A stretch of DNA of 64,000 nucleotides from assembly GCA_033063855.1 (NCBI GenBank), contig CP093831.1, forward strand, positions 1,736,001 to 1,800,000, written 5' to 3'. The stretch is from Smittia aterrima (Eukaryota; Arthropoda; Insecta; Diptera; Chironomidae). A model generated the notes under the pieces. The model worked only from the letters and a program-made list of their open reading frames with translations, was not told where the DNA came from and ran no database searches. Below are positions 24,665 through 35,873 of this stretch, piece after piece (positions within the stretch are counted from its first letter, which is position 1; every line of letters starts with the position of its first letter). The position numbers and the translations under genes are program-made.

Positions 24665-26303
24665 TCACAAGAACGTCGTCCAGTAAACGATGTTAAGGAC
24701 AAAGAATGAGAAGGGAAAGAAGAACCGCGACATTTTATCGATGAATAGCGCAATTTCCCTTCCATTACAAAAGGTGTCGTATTGCGGCAGCGATGGTCGA
24801 TGATCGCTGCCTTTGAAGTCGTCGTCTGAGTTGATATTTTCATCAGAATATCCTTTCATCGACTTGGTCGCGACTGGTCCCATGTAACTATTGACAACGG
24901 CAAACTCCATCAGTGACATGAACACGAAAACTGAACAAGAGCTCATCCAAACGTCAATCGCTTTGACGTAGGAGACTGGAGGTAAACTCTGCTGTGATTG
25001 AGTGTTTTGTGTTGCCAATGTTAGAAGCGATGTCACGCCTAAGAGAATTTCAAAAATATTTCATTGACTCAATTGATGAGAGATAGCAACTCACCCAAAG
25101 TAATTCTTGCTGGTATAGCTTCAGGTTTAATCCAGAAACTAATCCACGACATCACGACAATCAAAGCTGATGGAATGTAAGTGTGAAAAAGATGATAGCC
25201 GAGACGTCTTCTTAGATTAAAAACAACCGCGAGACAAGTGAAATTTCCTAAACGAAAATTTATTAAAACAATTGAAAGGAGATCACAAAGAATTTACCTG
25301 TCGAGTAAGGTATCGTGCAATCCATTGTGTAGTTGTTTGATATATCGAGTTGAGGAAGTTCTATTTCATCATTGACCACTAGCGGGTCTGTCATATTCCA
25401 GATGAACACGAGGTCATGTACGGTATGCGACACTGAAGAGATTTTAAATTAATTTGAAAATAAATTTAAAAAGAAATTTAATTTCTCTTACAGCTCTCAA
25501 TCATCATCGAGCAAACTTGAATGTCATGAGGATAAGACTCAAATTTCATGGCGCATGATAAAACGAGCGTCAATCTGAAATAATTAATTTGATCTTAACT
25601 TTCAACCTTGAATCTATCAAAGGCACTCACTTTGACATGTACAGAAGAGTCTTATCATGATAAAGCCATAAATAATGATTTGGCACAGTCATTTCATGGA
25701 ACGTTACTGCAAGAATTTATCGATTAATAATTCAATCTCATTGAGATTTTAATGAACCAGCCTTTCTTTGCGTTTTTGAAGAAGCAATCTGGTCGCCAAA
25801 TCGAGTGGAGCCACTCAACGTCTAAGATTCGATACTCCTCGCTCATATTTTCCGGTAGGCGAAGTCTCGGGTCACGCCAACTAGACAAATAGGAAAACAG
25901 ATCGATGATTTGTAAAGCAAAAGTGCAACTAAATACCTTTGCGCGAGGAAAATATCGGTTACGTAAGTCATTGATTCTTCGTTTATAGAATCAATTGAGA
26001 GAACAGTGACATGAAAGTAAACCACGGTGGGTTGTCCAAGAAGCTTCGGAGCTCGGTTTTTGTCATAACTTCTTGCCTTGATCGGCAGAATATCCGCCAG
26101 CTCGAGACTTTGCTCGTTATTGTGAACTAACTCAGCGCTGTCCGTCACGTTACTGTAAAGTTCAGGGAGCGATCTTAATTTAAAATGTTGTCGATCCGAA
26201 GAAAACTTGATGAGCTTGCTTACCGATGTGAGTTGTGATTGTTGAACGCAAGAGAACACAAATTGGCGAACGTGAATGCGGCGAGAAGTGCCCTCGGACG
26301 CAT
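24665..26303 (-). CDS. Cys-loop ligand-gated chloride channel subunit
   Basis: Eight exons (26303-26224, 26152-25937, 25880-25762, 25706-25631, 25574-25492, 25432-25298, 25247-25095, 25038-24665) give 411 residues. The start MRPRALLAAFTFANLCSLAF is a signal peptide; exon 1 lies in a different frame from the open stretch that reads through it. The Cys-loop is seen as CAMKFESYPHDIQVC, and a second Cys pair (MDCTIPYSTGNFTC) is typical of glycine/histamine/glutamate-type anion channels. The PAR motif before TM2 (KPEAIPARITLGVTSLLTL) marks anion selectivity. TM3 is DVWMSSCSVFVFMSLMEFAV, the TM3-TM4 loop is short, and the protein ends in TM4. It best fits the insect pHCl-2/Hodor-like group (CG11340, CG6927, CG7589), whose members include pH- and zinc-responsive channels. 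The ligand cannot be told from sequence. Confidence 0.9.
25707..25761 (-). other. GC-AG intron in the chloride channel gene
   Basis: On the minus strand the exon ends AAAG and the intron starts GCTGG and ends TTGCAG. Only this GC donor preserves the frame across NAKK/VTFHEMTVPNHY. The single nearby GT (four bases further in) gives an immediate stop. All other introns in the gene are GT-AG. Confidence 0.7.
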
Positions 26304-26859
26304 TATGCAACCGATTCGACAATGATTTGTTCAAACCTTCAACCTCTGCGCTCTTATTCTCAATCGTGTTCGATTTTTCACCTTTGTGTATCAATTTACA
26401 CCAGCAATTGCTTTTAATCTAATTAAGCGTTTTTCCTTTCTGTAAAATGCCATTTTGTTCATCAGCTCGCGATACACAAATCCGAGCTCGAATAACTTAA
26501 TTCACGAAACTGTTTAGTTTTCTTTTTCTCGACATACTGATTGACGACGATAATCCTTAAATATAAATCCAAGCCGCTTAATCCAAAGGTTGTCAATGTT
26601 CTTCGTTTTCACTGCTAAACGTCACGTTCAAAATCAAAATCGAGACTGACGATTGACGAGACTGACGACACGAGTGCATCGTTGATAATTTAATTAGTGA
26701 CACGAAGGTGCAAAGGGGAAGTAAATTTCCTCGGAAGCGCACGACATGAACTTTTCTCTCCTCGATCAGAAAAACGTTGAGATTTAAAATGAAAACAACT
26801 CCATAACAACTGTTGCGACTTCCTGTTGTGTGATCGATATTTTCAGATGAACAACTGCG
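26304..26859. promoter_or_regulatory. Divergent region between the channel and DRC9-like genes
   Basis: About 556 bases that must hold both promoters. The plus-strand gene has an AG acceptor-like site at 26844-26845 and a short overlapping upstream ATG at 26846 in another frame, which could act as a leader upstream frame. No TATA box is clear. Confidence 0.4.
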
Positions 26860-28080
26860 ATGAGTTCACTGGAAGCAAGTCCTGGTGTGTCACCACAAAC
26901 TTCTGAGGCATCTTCACCTGCAAGACTCAGTCGAATCCGACGATTGTCATCAACAAAATCTGATTTGATTAAATTTGAAGTTGAGTGTTTGAAGTTTGTT
27001 TTGCTAGAAACTGTCGACAAATTGATAATCGCGAATGGAGGAGAAAAAGCGAGCTCAGCTTCGGAAACGAAGCTGCCAATGAAAATTCGATATCGTGAGT
27101 CGAGAGAAAAGCTTTTTCACGAAGAAACTCTCGAGCCGATTCATGAAGCGATGGAGAGAATGATTTTCGTGAAGCTTGGTAATGACGTGAGCCGATTGAG
27201 AAAAATTCTTTCCGAAACGATCGATGACTTGGACAACACAAATGACTTTAGGACATTAAAAGTTTTGATCGATACTGAGATTCGTTTGGAAGCTGAAGAA
27301 AGGAATCTCATCGAACAGAACTCGAAGTGTGAAAATCTTTATCGATTCCTGGAGAAAAAGTTTGATGAAGATACGAAAATGTACAAGAGCAAAGGAAAGG
27401 AAATTGACGATCGCATTGCTGAAGTTGAAGGAGAACTTAATGTGAGATCAAAGCTTTTTAAATAAAAATTGATTAAAAAAAACTTTTGTTTTAGGATTTG
27501 AAAGTTGAGAACAAGATTAAGTTGCAACTCTTGAAAGATTGGGAAACAACAAGACATGGACAAATTAAATTCATAACTGAGAACAAGGAGAAACAATTGA
27601 CAGTTGCATCAGAGAATTTCAAGAAAGATGCGACAAGAGAATTAAGGCTGAAGCATGAAATTGAAAGTAAGAAATATTTGAAGAGTCTATTTGATCCAAT
27701 TTAAACTTTTTATCTCAGCTTTTTTAGAAGATCGTGCGAATTACTTTGAAGACTTAACTCGTCAGTGGAATGACAAATATGAACGCGAAGTGAAAGCTCT
27801 CGATGAGAAAATTTGTGAGACGAAGGATATTATGATCTCCTTGAGATTGAAGTACGAAGACTTAGTTTACCAATTCAACACTCGTGAAGACGAGATTCAG
27901 GATTATTTAGAAGAAAAGAAAATCAAAGATGACGCAGCGTCGGAAGCTGAGAGAAAATACGAAGCAATTGTAAGGATTCAATCTTGGTGGAAAGGAATCA
28001 TGGTTCGAAGAGGTCTCGGTCCCTATCGTCGTAAGAAGTCGAAGAAAGCTGCCAAAAAGAAAAGCAGCAAGAAGAAATAA
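26860..28080 (+). CDS. Dynein regulatory complex subunit 9-like (IQCG) protein
   Basis: Three exons (26860-27441, 27495-27666, 27719-28080) give 371 residues. After a Ser-rich N-terminus nearly the whole protein is charged and helical, with long coiled-coil stretches (e.g. EEERN-type and KLQLLKDWETTRHGQIKF). It ends in a single IQ motif (AIVRIQSWWKGIMVRRGLG, about residues 337-355) and a Lys-rich tail. This order fits DRC9/IQCG, a nexin-link component of motile axonemes that regulates dynein and binds calmodulin. In insects it would be expected in sperm flagella and chordotonal neurons. DRC10 (IQCD) is the main alternative. Confidence 0.72.
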
Positions 28081-28150
28081 ATTTCCACGAGATGACTGAG
28101 GATCTAAGTAGAGATTAGCAACAAATTATTTTAACTTACGATAATTTTTT

Positions 28151-28169
28151 TTTATTGAAATTCAATAAA
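28151..28169. terminator. Palindromic bidirectional poly(A) signal
   Basis: The 19-base word TTTATTGAAATTCAATAAA is an inverted repeat around one central base. It puts an AATAAA on each strand (28164-28169 plus, 28151-28156 minus). It lies between the convergent stops of the DRC9-like gene (28080) and the LLPH-like gene (28206), so it can serve both. Confidence 0.6.
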
Positions 28170-28205
28170 CTTTTGACAGCTTGATCAGTATAAAAAATAA
28201 TTCAT

Positions 28206-28739
28206 TCAAACGCCAATGTGTATCGATCCGGTGTAGAACTGATTTTTCTTCATAGCAGTCTTCTTTTTCTTGATCTTACGCTTGTGATTGCCAACATTCA
28301 ACCAAGGCGGATAAGAGTTGAATTCATCGCGGAGTGTCCTTGTGTTGTAATTATGAGTTTTTCCTGTGTTTTCATTGACAACTTTCATTGTCTTTCCATT
28401 CTTCTTCTTGGCTTTGACTTGATCGATCTCATGCTTCTTCTCGGTGATGAACTCATCGACTATCAGCTTCTCAGCTTGTTTCTAAAAAAGATCCAAGAAT
28501 TATTGTAAAATCCTTTAAATGTGAAGTGATCATGCAAATAACTTCTTCGTGAAACAGTCTCTTACCTTTTTGAGATCTTCTACTGACTTCTCGTCGACGA
28601 CTTCACTGCAAACGTCCATCATTTCCTTTGCGTTTTTTCCCATTACAGTTTTCATCAAAGTCTTCAACTCCTTCACCTTGTTCTTCTCTCTCTTCACTCT
28701 GGAGTTACGCATACGACGTTTCTTAGATCTGGCAGTCAT
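28206..28739 (-). CDS. LLPH-like (LAPS18 family) nucleolar protein
   Basis: Two exons (28739-28566 and 28481-28206) give 149 residues. The protein is small and very basic. Its N-terminus (MTARSKKRRMRNSRVKREKN) and the C-terminal block LRDEFNSYPPWLNVGNHKRK followed by a Lys-rich run match the layout of the LLP-homologue family. Human LLPH binds chromosomes and nucleoli and has been linked to 60S biogenesis and neuronal gene expression. The gene is head to head with LSm2, about 177 bases between start codons, and tail to tail with the DRC9-like gene. Confidence 0.75.
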
Positions 28740-28916
28740 CTTGCTGTTCTGTTTGGTTCTTAGTTATTTTACAATTCGAAATAAAAGAAATTTAAGCACG
28801 TTTCTTCGTTTCTTGCGAGCGAATAATCAACACACACAAACACGATTCGGGTTGAAACTACGCTGAACGGGTACGAAACTTTAAGTCAAAAATTCCCACA
28901 AATTAGTTGCCGGAAA
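28740..28916. promoter_or_regulatory. Divergent promoter between LLPH-like gene and LSm2
   Basis: About 177 bases between start codons. Both genes are broadly expressed RNA or ribosome factors, so a shared divergent promoter is likely. I see no TATA box. Confidence 0.45.
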
Positions 28917-29390
28917 ATGGTAAAATAACATTTTTGATTGATATACAAAAGATTCTTCTAATAATTCAATTTAATTCAATTTTTGAACAGTTGTTCTACT
29001 CATTCTTCAAATCGTTAGTTGGAAAGGAAGTCATCGTTGAGCTGAAAAATGATCTCTCGTGAGTTTTGTTTACAATCGTTTTCAGAAGTTTTGCAAGAAT
29101 ATTTTTGCTTTCTAGCATCACTGGAACTCTTCACAGCGTCGATCAATATCTGAACATCAAGCTCACAGACATCAGCGTGACAGATCCTGAGAAATATCCT
29201 CACATGTTGAGCGTCAAGAATTGCTTCATTCGTGGATCTGTCGTTAGGTGAGTTTTGTTTATTTAAATCTCGAACTTTGAGTGATTCTTAAACTTTATGT
29301 TTTAGATACGTTCAACTACCAGCTGACGAGATCGACACACAACTTCTCCAAGATGCGTCGAGAAAGGAAAATGTCACAAGTACGCGATAA
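28917..29390 (+). CDS. LSm2: U6 snRNA-associated Sm-like protein LSm2
   Basis: Four exons (28917-28919, 28991-29058, 29116-29247, 29306-29390) give 95 residues. The first coding exon is just the start codon. The translated product MLFYSFFKSLVGKEVIVELK, then TGTLHSVDQYLNIKLTDISV and YPHMLSVKNCFIRGSVVRYV, is nearly identical to LSm2 across animals and covers the Sm1 and Sm2 motifs. LSm2 belongs to the LSm2-8 ring on U6 snRNA and the LSm1-7 ring for mRNA decay. The last residues (ENVTSTR) differ from other species, as is usual for this tail. Confidence 0.97.
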
Positions 29391-29573
29391 ATGAATAAAA
29401 TTCCAGCAAAAGTCGGTTAAGAGCTGAAAGTGAAAATCTTCAATGATAAATAAATTTAAGTTCTTTTGCTAAAAAAAAGAAAGTTTTAATGTGTGCAAGA
29501 GGCAAGAGTGTTCAAAAAATATTTTATTCAGACCATTTGATCCCCAGTTTTGAGTTAAACTCACAAAATTCTA

Positions 29574-30717
29574 TTAAACTTTAACAACAGCCTTTCCATA
29601 ATTCTTTCCTTTCAACATTTCCATGAACGCATTAGGAGTGTTCTCGAATCCTTCTGTGACAGTTTCGTGATATTTGATCTTTCCGTCTTGAACGAGCTTT
29701 GCAATTTCCGTAATACCTTCCATCCAACGATCTGACCAACGCCAGACAAGGAATCCCTGCATTTTGAGTTGCTTGAAGACGAACTGACTTTGAACTGCTC
29801 GAACCTTCGGGATCTCTTTATTATACGATGAGATTGCTCCGCAGACAGCAATTCTTCCGTAGTCATTCATTTGACTGAAGACCATTGAGCTGACTTCTCC
29901 TCCGACGTTGTCGAAAAACATGTCGATACCTTGCGGCGCTGCTGCTTTCAATTGTTTGTAGATATTTGCAGATTTGTAGTTGATTGCATGATCGAATCCG
30001 TAACTTTCTTGCAGCCAACGACATTTGTCAACAGTTCCAGCAAAGCCAATAACTTTGCATCCTCGTAATTTTGCTAGTTGAGCAACGAGCGTTCCAACAG
30101 CTCCTCCCGCACTAGTCACAACCAAAGTTTCATTATCTTTCGGTTCACAGATTTCATTAAAGCCAAAGTAAGCGGTGTTTCCAGGCATTCCCAGTACTCC
30201 AAGTCCTAGAGACGACGGGTGACCTTCACACTTCGGTAAAATGTAACAATCTTGGAACGTTTTCTTCTGCAATTCAGTTGGATTGAAGACTTTATGAGTT
30301 CTCCAACCGAATTGACCAAAAATCGTCGATCCGACGGGGAAATCTGGGTTTTTACTCTCAAGAACTCTAAAATTATGTAAAGAGGAGTTAAAGGAAAACA
30401 TCTTGAAATTAATTTAAAGAACTTACTTAGCCACTTGTCCTCCAATCATCAAGCACGGCGGCTTGTAATTAACCATATCTGTTAAAAGAAGAATAGAAAT
30501 TAATAAAAGATTCACGAAGAGCTCTCAACTTACATGGCAACATGTATGGATCAACCGAAATAAATTCCGCTGAGGTGAGTACATCTCCATCCTTCAACGG
30601 CTTAATCTCATCAGCAACAAGTTCAAAGTTCTCAGCAGTCGGATCACCTTTAAATTCTTTGACAAACAAAAACTTTCGTGCTTGCAATGCGTTGCTTGAA
30701 AAGAGACGACGAATCAT
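29574..30717 (-). CDS. Prostaglandin reductase 1-like oxidoreductase, copy A
   Basis: Three exons (30717-30534, 30478-30427, 30366-29574) give 342 residues. This is a zinc-independent medium-chain dehydrogenase/reductase. The NADPH-binding loop TSAGGAVGTLVAQLAKLRG and the block FFDNVGGEVSSMVFSQM are typical of PTGR1, which reduces the double bond of enones such as 15-oxo-prostaglandins and lipid-peroxidation alkenals. Unlike copies B-D it begins MIRRLFSSNALQARKF, an Arg/Ser-rich leader that could target mitochondria, and it has an extra intron splitting the first exon. It is the most divergent copy of the cluster. Confidence 0.88.
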
Positions 30718-30891
30718 TGTACAGTCTTAATGGTAAAATGCGAATGAAGGACTGAAAGAAAAAACAGTTTTTTCGTTCGTTATCATCCAACTCCAATGTT
30801 ATCTGATAAGTCAAATAATAAATCTAGAACTTAAACAAATGATAGCATATCTTTCGCAATATATTTAAATCTCCAATTTTATTCACAGAGC

Positions 30892-31949
30892 TTAGGCTTT
30901 AACAACTGCTTTGCCAGTGTTCTTGCCACGTAACATTTCGATAAATGCTTTCGGCATATTCTCGAATCCTAAAGTGATTGTCTCGTGATATTTAACTTTT
31001 CCACCGTGGAGCCATTTTGCGATTTCGGTTAAACCTTCCATCCAACGATCAGCCCAGCGTGTGACAATGAAACCTTCTTGCTTCAGTTGTTGGAAGACGA
31101 AATACTTTTGAGGATCAGGGACTTGGAATTCTTGGTCATTGTAGCCACTAATGCATCCGCAGACAGAGATCCTTCCGTAAAGATTCATTTGCTTTAGAAT
31201 GACAGCGGTGAGTTCTCCTCCAACGTTGTCGAAGTAACAATCGACGCCTTTCGGAGCTGCCTCCTTCAAAGACTTCGCAAGGTCAGCGGTTTTATAATTA
31301 ATCGCCTTGTCGAAGCCGAGCTCATCCTCCAACCACTTGCACTTATCGTCAGAGCCAGCGAATCCGACGACTCTGCAACCTTTGATCTTTGCAATCTGCC
31401 CAACGAGTGAACCGACTGCTCCTGCAGCTGCTGTCACAACAACAGTCTCTCCGGCTTTTGGTTTACAAATCTCAAGAAACCCGAAGTAAGCGGTGTTGCC
31501 TGGCATTCCCAAAATTCCAGTTCCCAACGAGGCTGACAATCCATTCAGATCAGGAAGTGCATAGAAGTCCTGCACTGCAGTCTTCTTTGGATTGACGATT
31601 GTGTGTGTGCGCCATCCAACCTGAGCAAAGACAGTTGTTCCTTTCGGGAAACTCTCATTCTTCGTGTCAGTCACTCTACGAATTCAAAAATTGTTGAACA
31701 CTCTTATCTCATTTCGATAAATTTGCCAACTCACTTAGCCACTTGACCTCCGATCATTTGTGATCCAACAGGAAATCGACTCATGTACGGTCTCATGTAA
31801 GGATCGACGCTGAGGTAAAGAGCTTCAATAAGAACTTCGCCATCTTTCAAAGCTGGCAAATCTTCCTCAACCAATTGGAAGTCCGATAACTTGGGCTCCC
31901 CTTTAAATGCACTTAATTGAATAAATTTCTTTGCGCGAACCGACGACAT
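30892..31949 (-). CDS. Prostaglandin reductase 1-like oxidoreductase, copy B
   Basis: Two exons (31949-31735 and 31675-30892) give 332 residues, the usual length of the family. The intron sits after GGQVAK, the same place and phase as in the other copies. N-terminal catalytic part is about residues 1-120. The Rossmann part has VTAAAGAVGSLVGQIAKIKG, and the family segment CYFDNVGGELTAVILKQM follows. The expected reaction is NADPH-dependent reduction of alpha,beta-unsaturated carbonyls. It lies 174 bases upstream of copy A on the same strand, with the laccase on its other side. Confidence 0.9.
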
Positions 31950-32452
31950 TCTGACTGAAGTTTGATGAAAACTGAATCATGAGGTTCGTGAGCAGCCGCG
32001 TTTTATTAGAATGTTGATGTGACGTTTCAAGAGAGAGACGCGGCATACACAAGCAATTTTCGTGTAAATTCAGTGAAAATATTTGTGATAATCGAAACAA
32101 AAATAATTAATTGATAAACAAAGATAAGAGACTGCGTGACTTCGCACAAAACGATTTACCAGACTTCACTGATAACAATAAAATCAAAAGTCACTCTTAC
32201 CGAATTTATTTGAACACTTTAATTAGATTTCACGCCAGACTTCGTTGACAAACTCACTTCTTGAGCGACAGAACTCAAATGCGAATTGACCTTGAACGAA
32301 GTTCACTTTCTCTCATCATCAATCGCAAAGCTCTTACACACACGAAAAGAAAAATTTGCGGGAATTGTTGAAAAGCTTTGTCGTTGGTTTAAGGTTAACT
32401 TTCAAGCTTAATGAGCTTTCAGGTGTGACTTTGAGAAGCTTTGTCTAAGATT
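31950..32452. other. Spacer between copy B and the laccase
   Basis: About 500 bases containing the copy B promoter and the laccase 3' untranslated region. No gene or repeat was recognised. Confidence 0.4.
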
Positions 32453-34659
32453 TTATTTCATTCCTTTGGGAATAAAGTTCCCACACTTTCCAATATTTTT
32501 CGGAGGTTTCTTCATGTCAGCAATCTCCCCGACTTGAAGGATGAAACCCATGCCAATAGCTAAATGCCACTCGAAGTGACAGTGAGCCAACCAAAATCCA
32601 GGATTGTCAGCTCTGAAACGAATGCGAGTGTAGCCTCTGGTTGGAACTAGAACTGAATCTTTGTGAACGGGATTTGGATTTATCTGTTGGCTGATGGGAA
32701 TTCCGTTGTGTTTGATTTCGCTGGAAGTTGTTGAGTTGTCGAGAATTCCCATTTCAACGACGATGAACTTGTGTCCATGAAGATGGAAAGGATGAGTGAG
32801 CCCATCTTGAATATCAAGTAAAACTAAATCCACAATTGAGTTCAATTTTACTTTCAATCGATGAACGCAACGACAGAATTTCGTATTCGGAAGACAAGTT
32901 TTCTCCATTTTCGAGTCGATATCACAAAATAAGTCTTCAGTGATTTTTTCAGGTTCCCCGAGAAGTGCAAAATGAGGAAACTCTAAACTTATATTGTTGA
33001 TGACTCCGATGTTGTTGAAAATGTTGTTTGCCGCTGGAGTTTTGAAAGCTGAAGAGAATCAAATGATAAATTTGAAGCATCAACGAATTCAACTCTCAAC
33101 TCACCCATGAACTTGATTGTGTTGACGCTTTCGAATAGAACAGTTCCACTAATCTGAGGAGTTCCAAAGAAAATGTAAAATTCTTCATCAGGTTTCGACG
33201 AAACGAGTCCTCGATCAGTGACAACTGATTTCGCGTCAGCGATTGGAATTCCTGGAAGACTTGGATGGGGAGTATTGAAAGTTCTTTCATTGATAACTGG
33301 AGCTGGTTGAGCAAGCTCTGTCATATTGAAGATTTCAAGTGAAGTCGGGGGAACTTCTTCTTTTAAGTTTTCTTGATCAAATCGATTGTCGTATCTCAGG
33401 ATTGCAACTCCCATAAACCTATTGCACAACGAGTAACCTTTGACTTGGATCACATAATCACGTGGCTCTTGATTTGTTTCAACGACAATGTCATAACGTT
33501 CGCCTGATGTTAAATGGAGCACCTCAACTTGTTGAGGCTCAATGCTTGAACCGTCCGAGGCGATAACAGTCAAATTATGATTCTCGATTCTCAGTAGAAA
33601 CGAGCAAACGCTCGAACCAGCATTAATCAATCGGAACCTGTGACGTTTGTTCCTCATAACATTATAAACCATTATAGGCGTGTTTGTGAAGTTATTAGCA
33701 GCCACCTATCAATAAATCAATTTAAATGTCATAACAAAATGTTCATAAAACGCTTACGTCGAAGTAAACACCGCGACCGTTAATCAGAACGCTCCTGTAG
33801 AGAGATAAGCGACTGGGGAGGCTGGGAAGAAATGATTCCGCATAAGCGTGCATCCAATCTGAGATAACCATTGTGTGATCCTTCGGGTCAACATCATACA
33901 AATCAGAATAATTGGAAGTTCGAACGATGAGTGCGCCGAAAAGTCCGTTGACCTTTTGTAATCCAGAATGACTGTGATAGAAATGTGTTCCGGCATCGTT
34001 AGCAACGAAGGAATATCGGAAAGTATTTCCGTAGTGAATAGGACACTGAGTGACGAAAGGAACTCCATCAGAGAACGGCGTTTGCTTCTGTCTCATTCCA
34101 TGCCAATGAAGACTCGTCCCAGCTCCGTCCATGTGATTCGTCACATCAACTACAACAATATCGTTCTTACAAACATAAATCGAAGGACCAGGAAGTTGTC
34201 GATTGATTGTCATGATGCCTCGTTCAACTCCATCGGCAGAAACACATTGAGGATTCAAGCAAGGCAAGTTATCTGACGTTGTACAGTTGAAGCAGGCTCT
34301 AAAAAATTTATTCTCAAATTAAAAGTTTTGAAAAATTTCTCGACTCACCCCCCAAGCACTTGATAATATTCTAATTGAAATTTGAAGTGACAGACTCTCT
34401 GATCATCTTTCGAGCATTCTCTGAAACATTCTTCACCAGGAACTGCATATTTCATTAAATCACCTTCGAGGTCAATTTCTTCTTTCGACAATGTCTTCAA
34501 GTATTTGTCTTAAAATTAGTTTGATTAAATATTTAAAAGAATTTTCTTGTTCAATCTACCCATCAAGTCTAATCCATCCAAAGGGTAAGAAATAAAACTG
34601 ACCACACTTGAAATGCACAGTAAATTTAATAAAAATGTTGTCAGTAGAATTCTCGACAT
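32453..34659 (-). CDS. Laccase-like multicopper oxidase
   Basis: Five exons (34659-34560, 34508-34349, 34298-33758, 33705-33105, 33048-32453) give 665 residues. A signal peptide (MSRILLTTFLLNLLCISSVV) is followed by the insect-type Cys-rich region (ECFRECSKDDQRVC, ACFNCTTSDNLPC, NPQCVSADGVERG). All four copper-ligand blocks are intact: SLHWHGMRQ, THFYHSHSGLQ, HPFHLHGHKF and HCHFEWHLAIGM, with a Met in the axial position of the type-1 copper. It should be a secreted, catalytically competent oxidase of phenols or metal ions. Insect relatives act in cuticle tanning, iron handling or detoxification. I cannot say which clade (MCO1, laccase-2 or other). It is flanked on both sides by PTGR1-like genes on the same strand. 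Confidence 0.92.
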
Positions 34660-34820
34660 GATCGTTAGCCTTCGCTTGTAAATTGCAACTGAGTAATTAG
34701 TCCGAGAAATTTCATTAATCGACGAGATAACGTTGCACGAGACTTGCATTCAGTCTTGACAGTGAACCCTTGCAGAGTCATAACAAATCATTTGTTCGGT
34801 CAAAACACTCAGTTTATTGA

Positions 34821-35873
34821 TCAGACCTTTACGATTGCTTTACCAATATTCTTGCCATTCATCATTTCAATAAAAGCTTTTGAAGTATTCTCAAACCCTT
34901 CGGTGATTGTCTCGTGATATTTAATTTTTCCATCTTGAATCCACTTGAGCATCTCAAACATTCCTTCCTTCATCCATTGATCAATCCAGCGATAGTTCAT
35001 GAAGCCTTCCATTCGAAGGAATCGGCGATGGAATGTTGTGAGTGAGGGAACCATTTCAGGCTCATCGTTGTAAGATGAGATGGCACCACAAACAGAAATT
35101 CGTCCGTAATTTCTCATTTGATCAATGATGATGTAGCTCAACATGCCGCCAACGTTATCAAAGTAGCAGTCAACACCTTCAGGAGCTGCTTCTTTCAACG
35201 CTTTCACATTGTCAGAGGTTTTGTAATTAATCGCTTTATCAAAACCGAGTTCAGTCTCTAACCACTTGCACTTCTCGTCGGTTCCAGCGAATCCGATGAC
35301 TTTGCATCCTTTGATCTTTGCAATTTGTCCGACAAGAGATCCAACAGCTCCACCTGCTGCTGTTACGACAACAACTTCTCCTTCTTTTGGCTTGCAGAGA
35401 TCGAGGAATCCATAATAAGCTGAGTTGCCTGGCATTCCTAAAGCTCCAACGGCCAACGAGTAAGGCAAGCCGTCATAATCAGGAAGCAAATAAAGATCGT
35501 GTTTGTTCGGGAACTTCGAAGGATCAACTACAGTGTGAGAACGCCAACCAAAGTTTCCGAAGACGATTGAGCCAACAGGGAATTCTTGATTCTTACTCTC
35601 AGTCACTCTACAATGAAACATTTGAGAATGAAAGTTCGTGAATGAAAAAAAGTTAACTCACTTTGCAATTTGTCTTCCAACCATCGTCGTCCCAACTGGA
35701 AAACTAAGAATGAGAGTTCTTTGATAAGGATCAGGGCTGATGTAAATCGCTTCAGCTAAGAACTGCCCATCATTCAATGAGGGCAAGTCCTCCTCAATCA
35801 ACTTGAAATCCGTTAGCTTAACTTCGCCTTTAAACGCATTCGCGTAAATAAAAACTTTCGCCTTCGCTGCCAT
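34821..35873 (-). CDS. Prostaglandin reductase 1-like oxidoreductase, copy C
   Basis: Two exons (35873-35662 and 35607-34821) give 332 residues, with the intron after GRQIAK at the shared position. The NADPH loop VTAAGGAVGSLVGQIAKIKG and the CYFDNVGGMLSYIIIDQM block are intact. It starts MAAKAKVFIYANAFKGEVKL, a typical cytosolic start. Residue changes such as PDPYQRT where other copies have VDPYM suggest altered substrate contacts, but this is inference. Its stop codon lies only about 160 bases from the laccase start codon. Confidence 0.9.
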
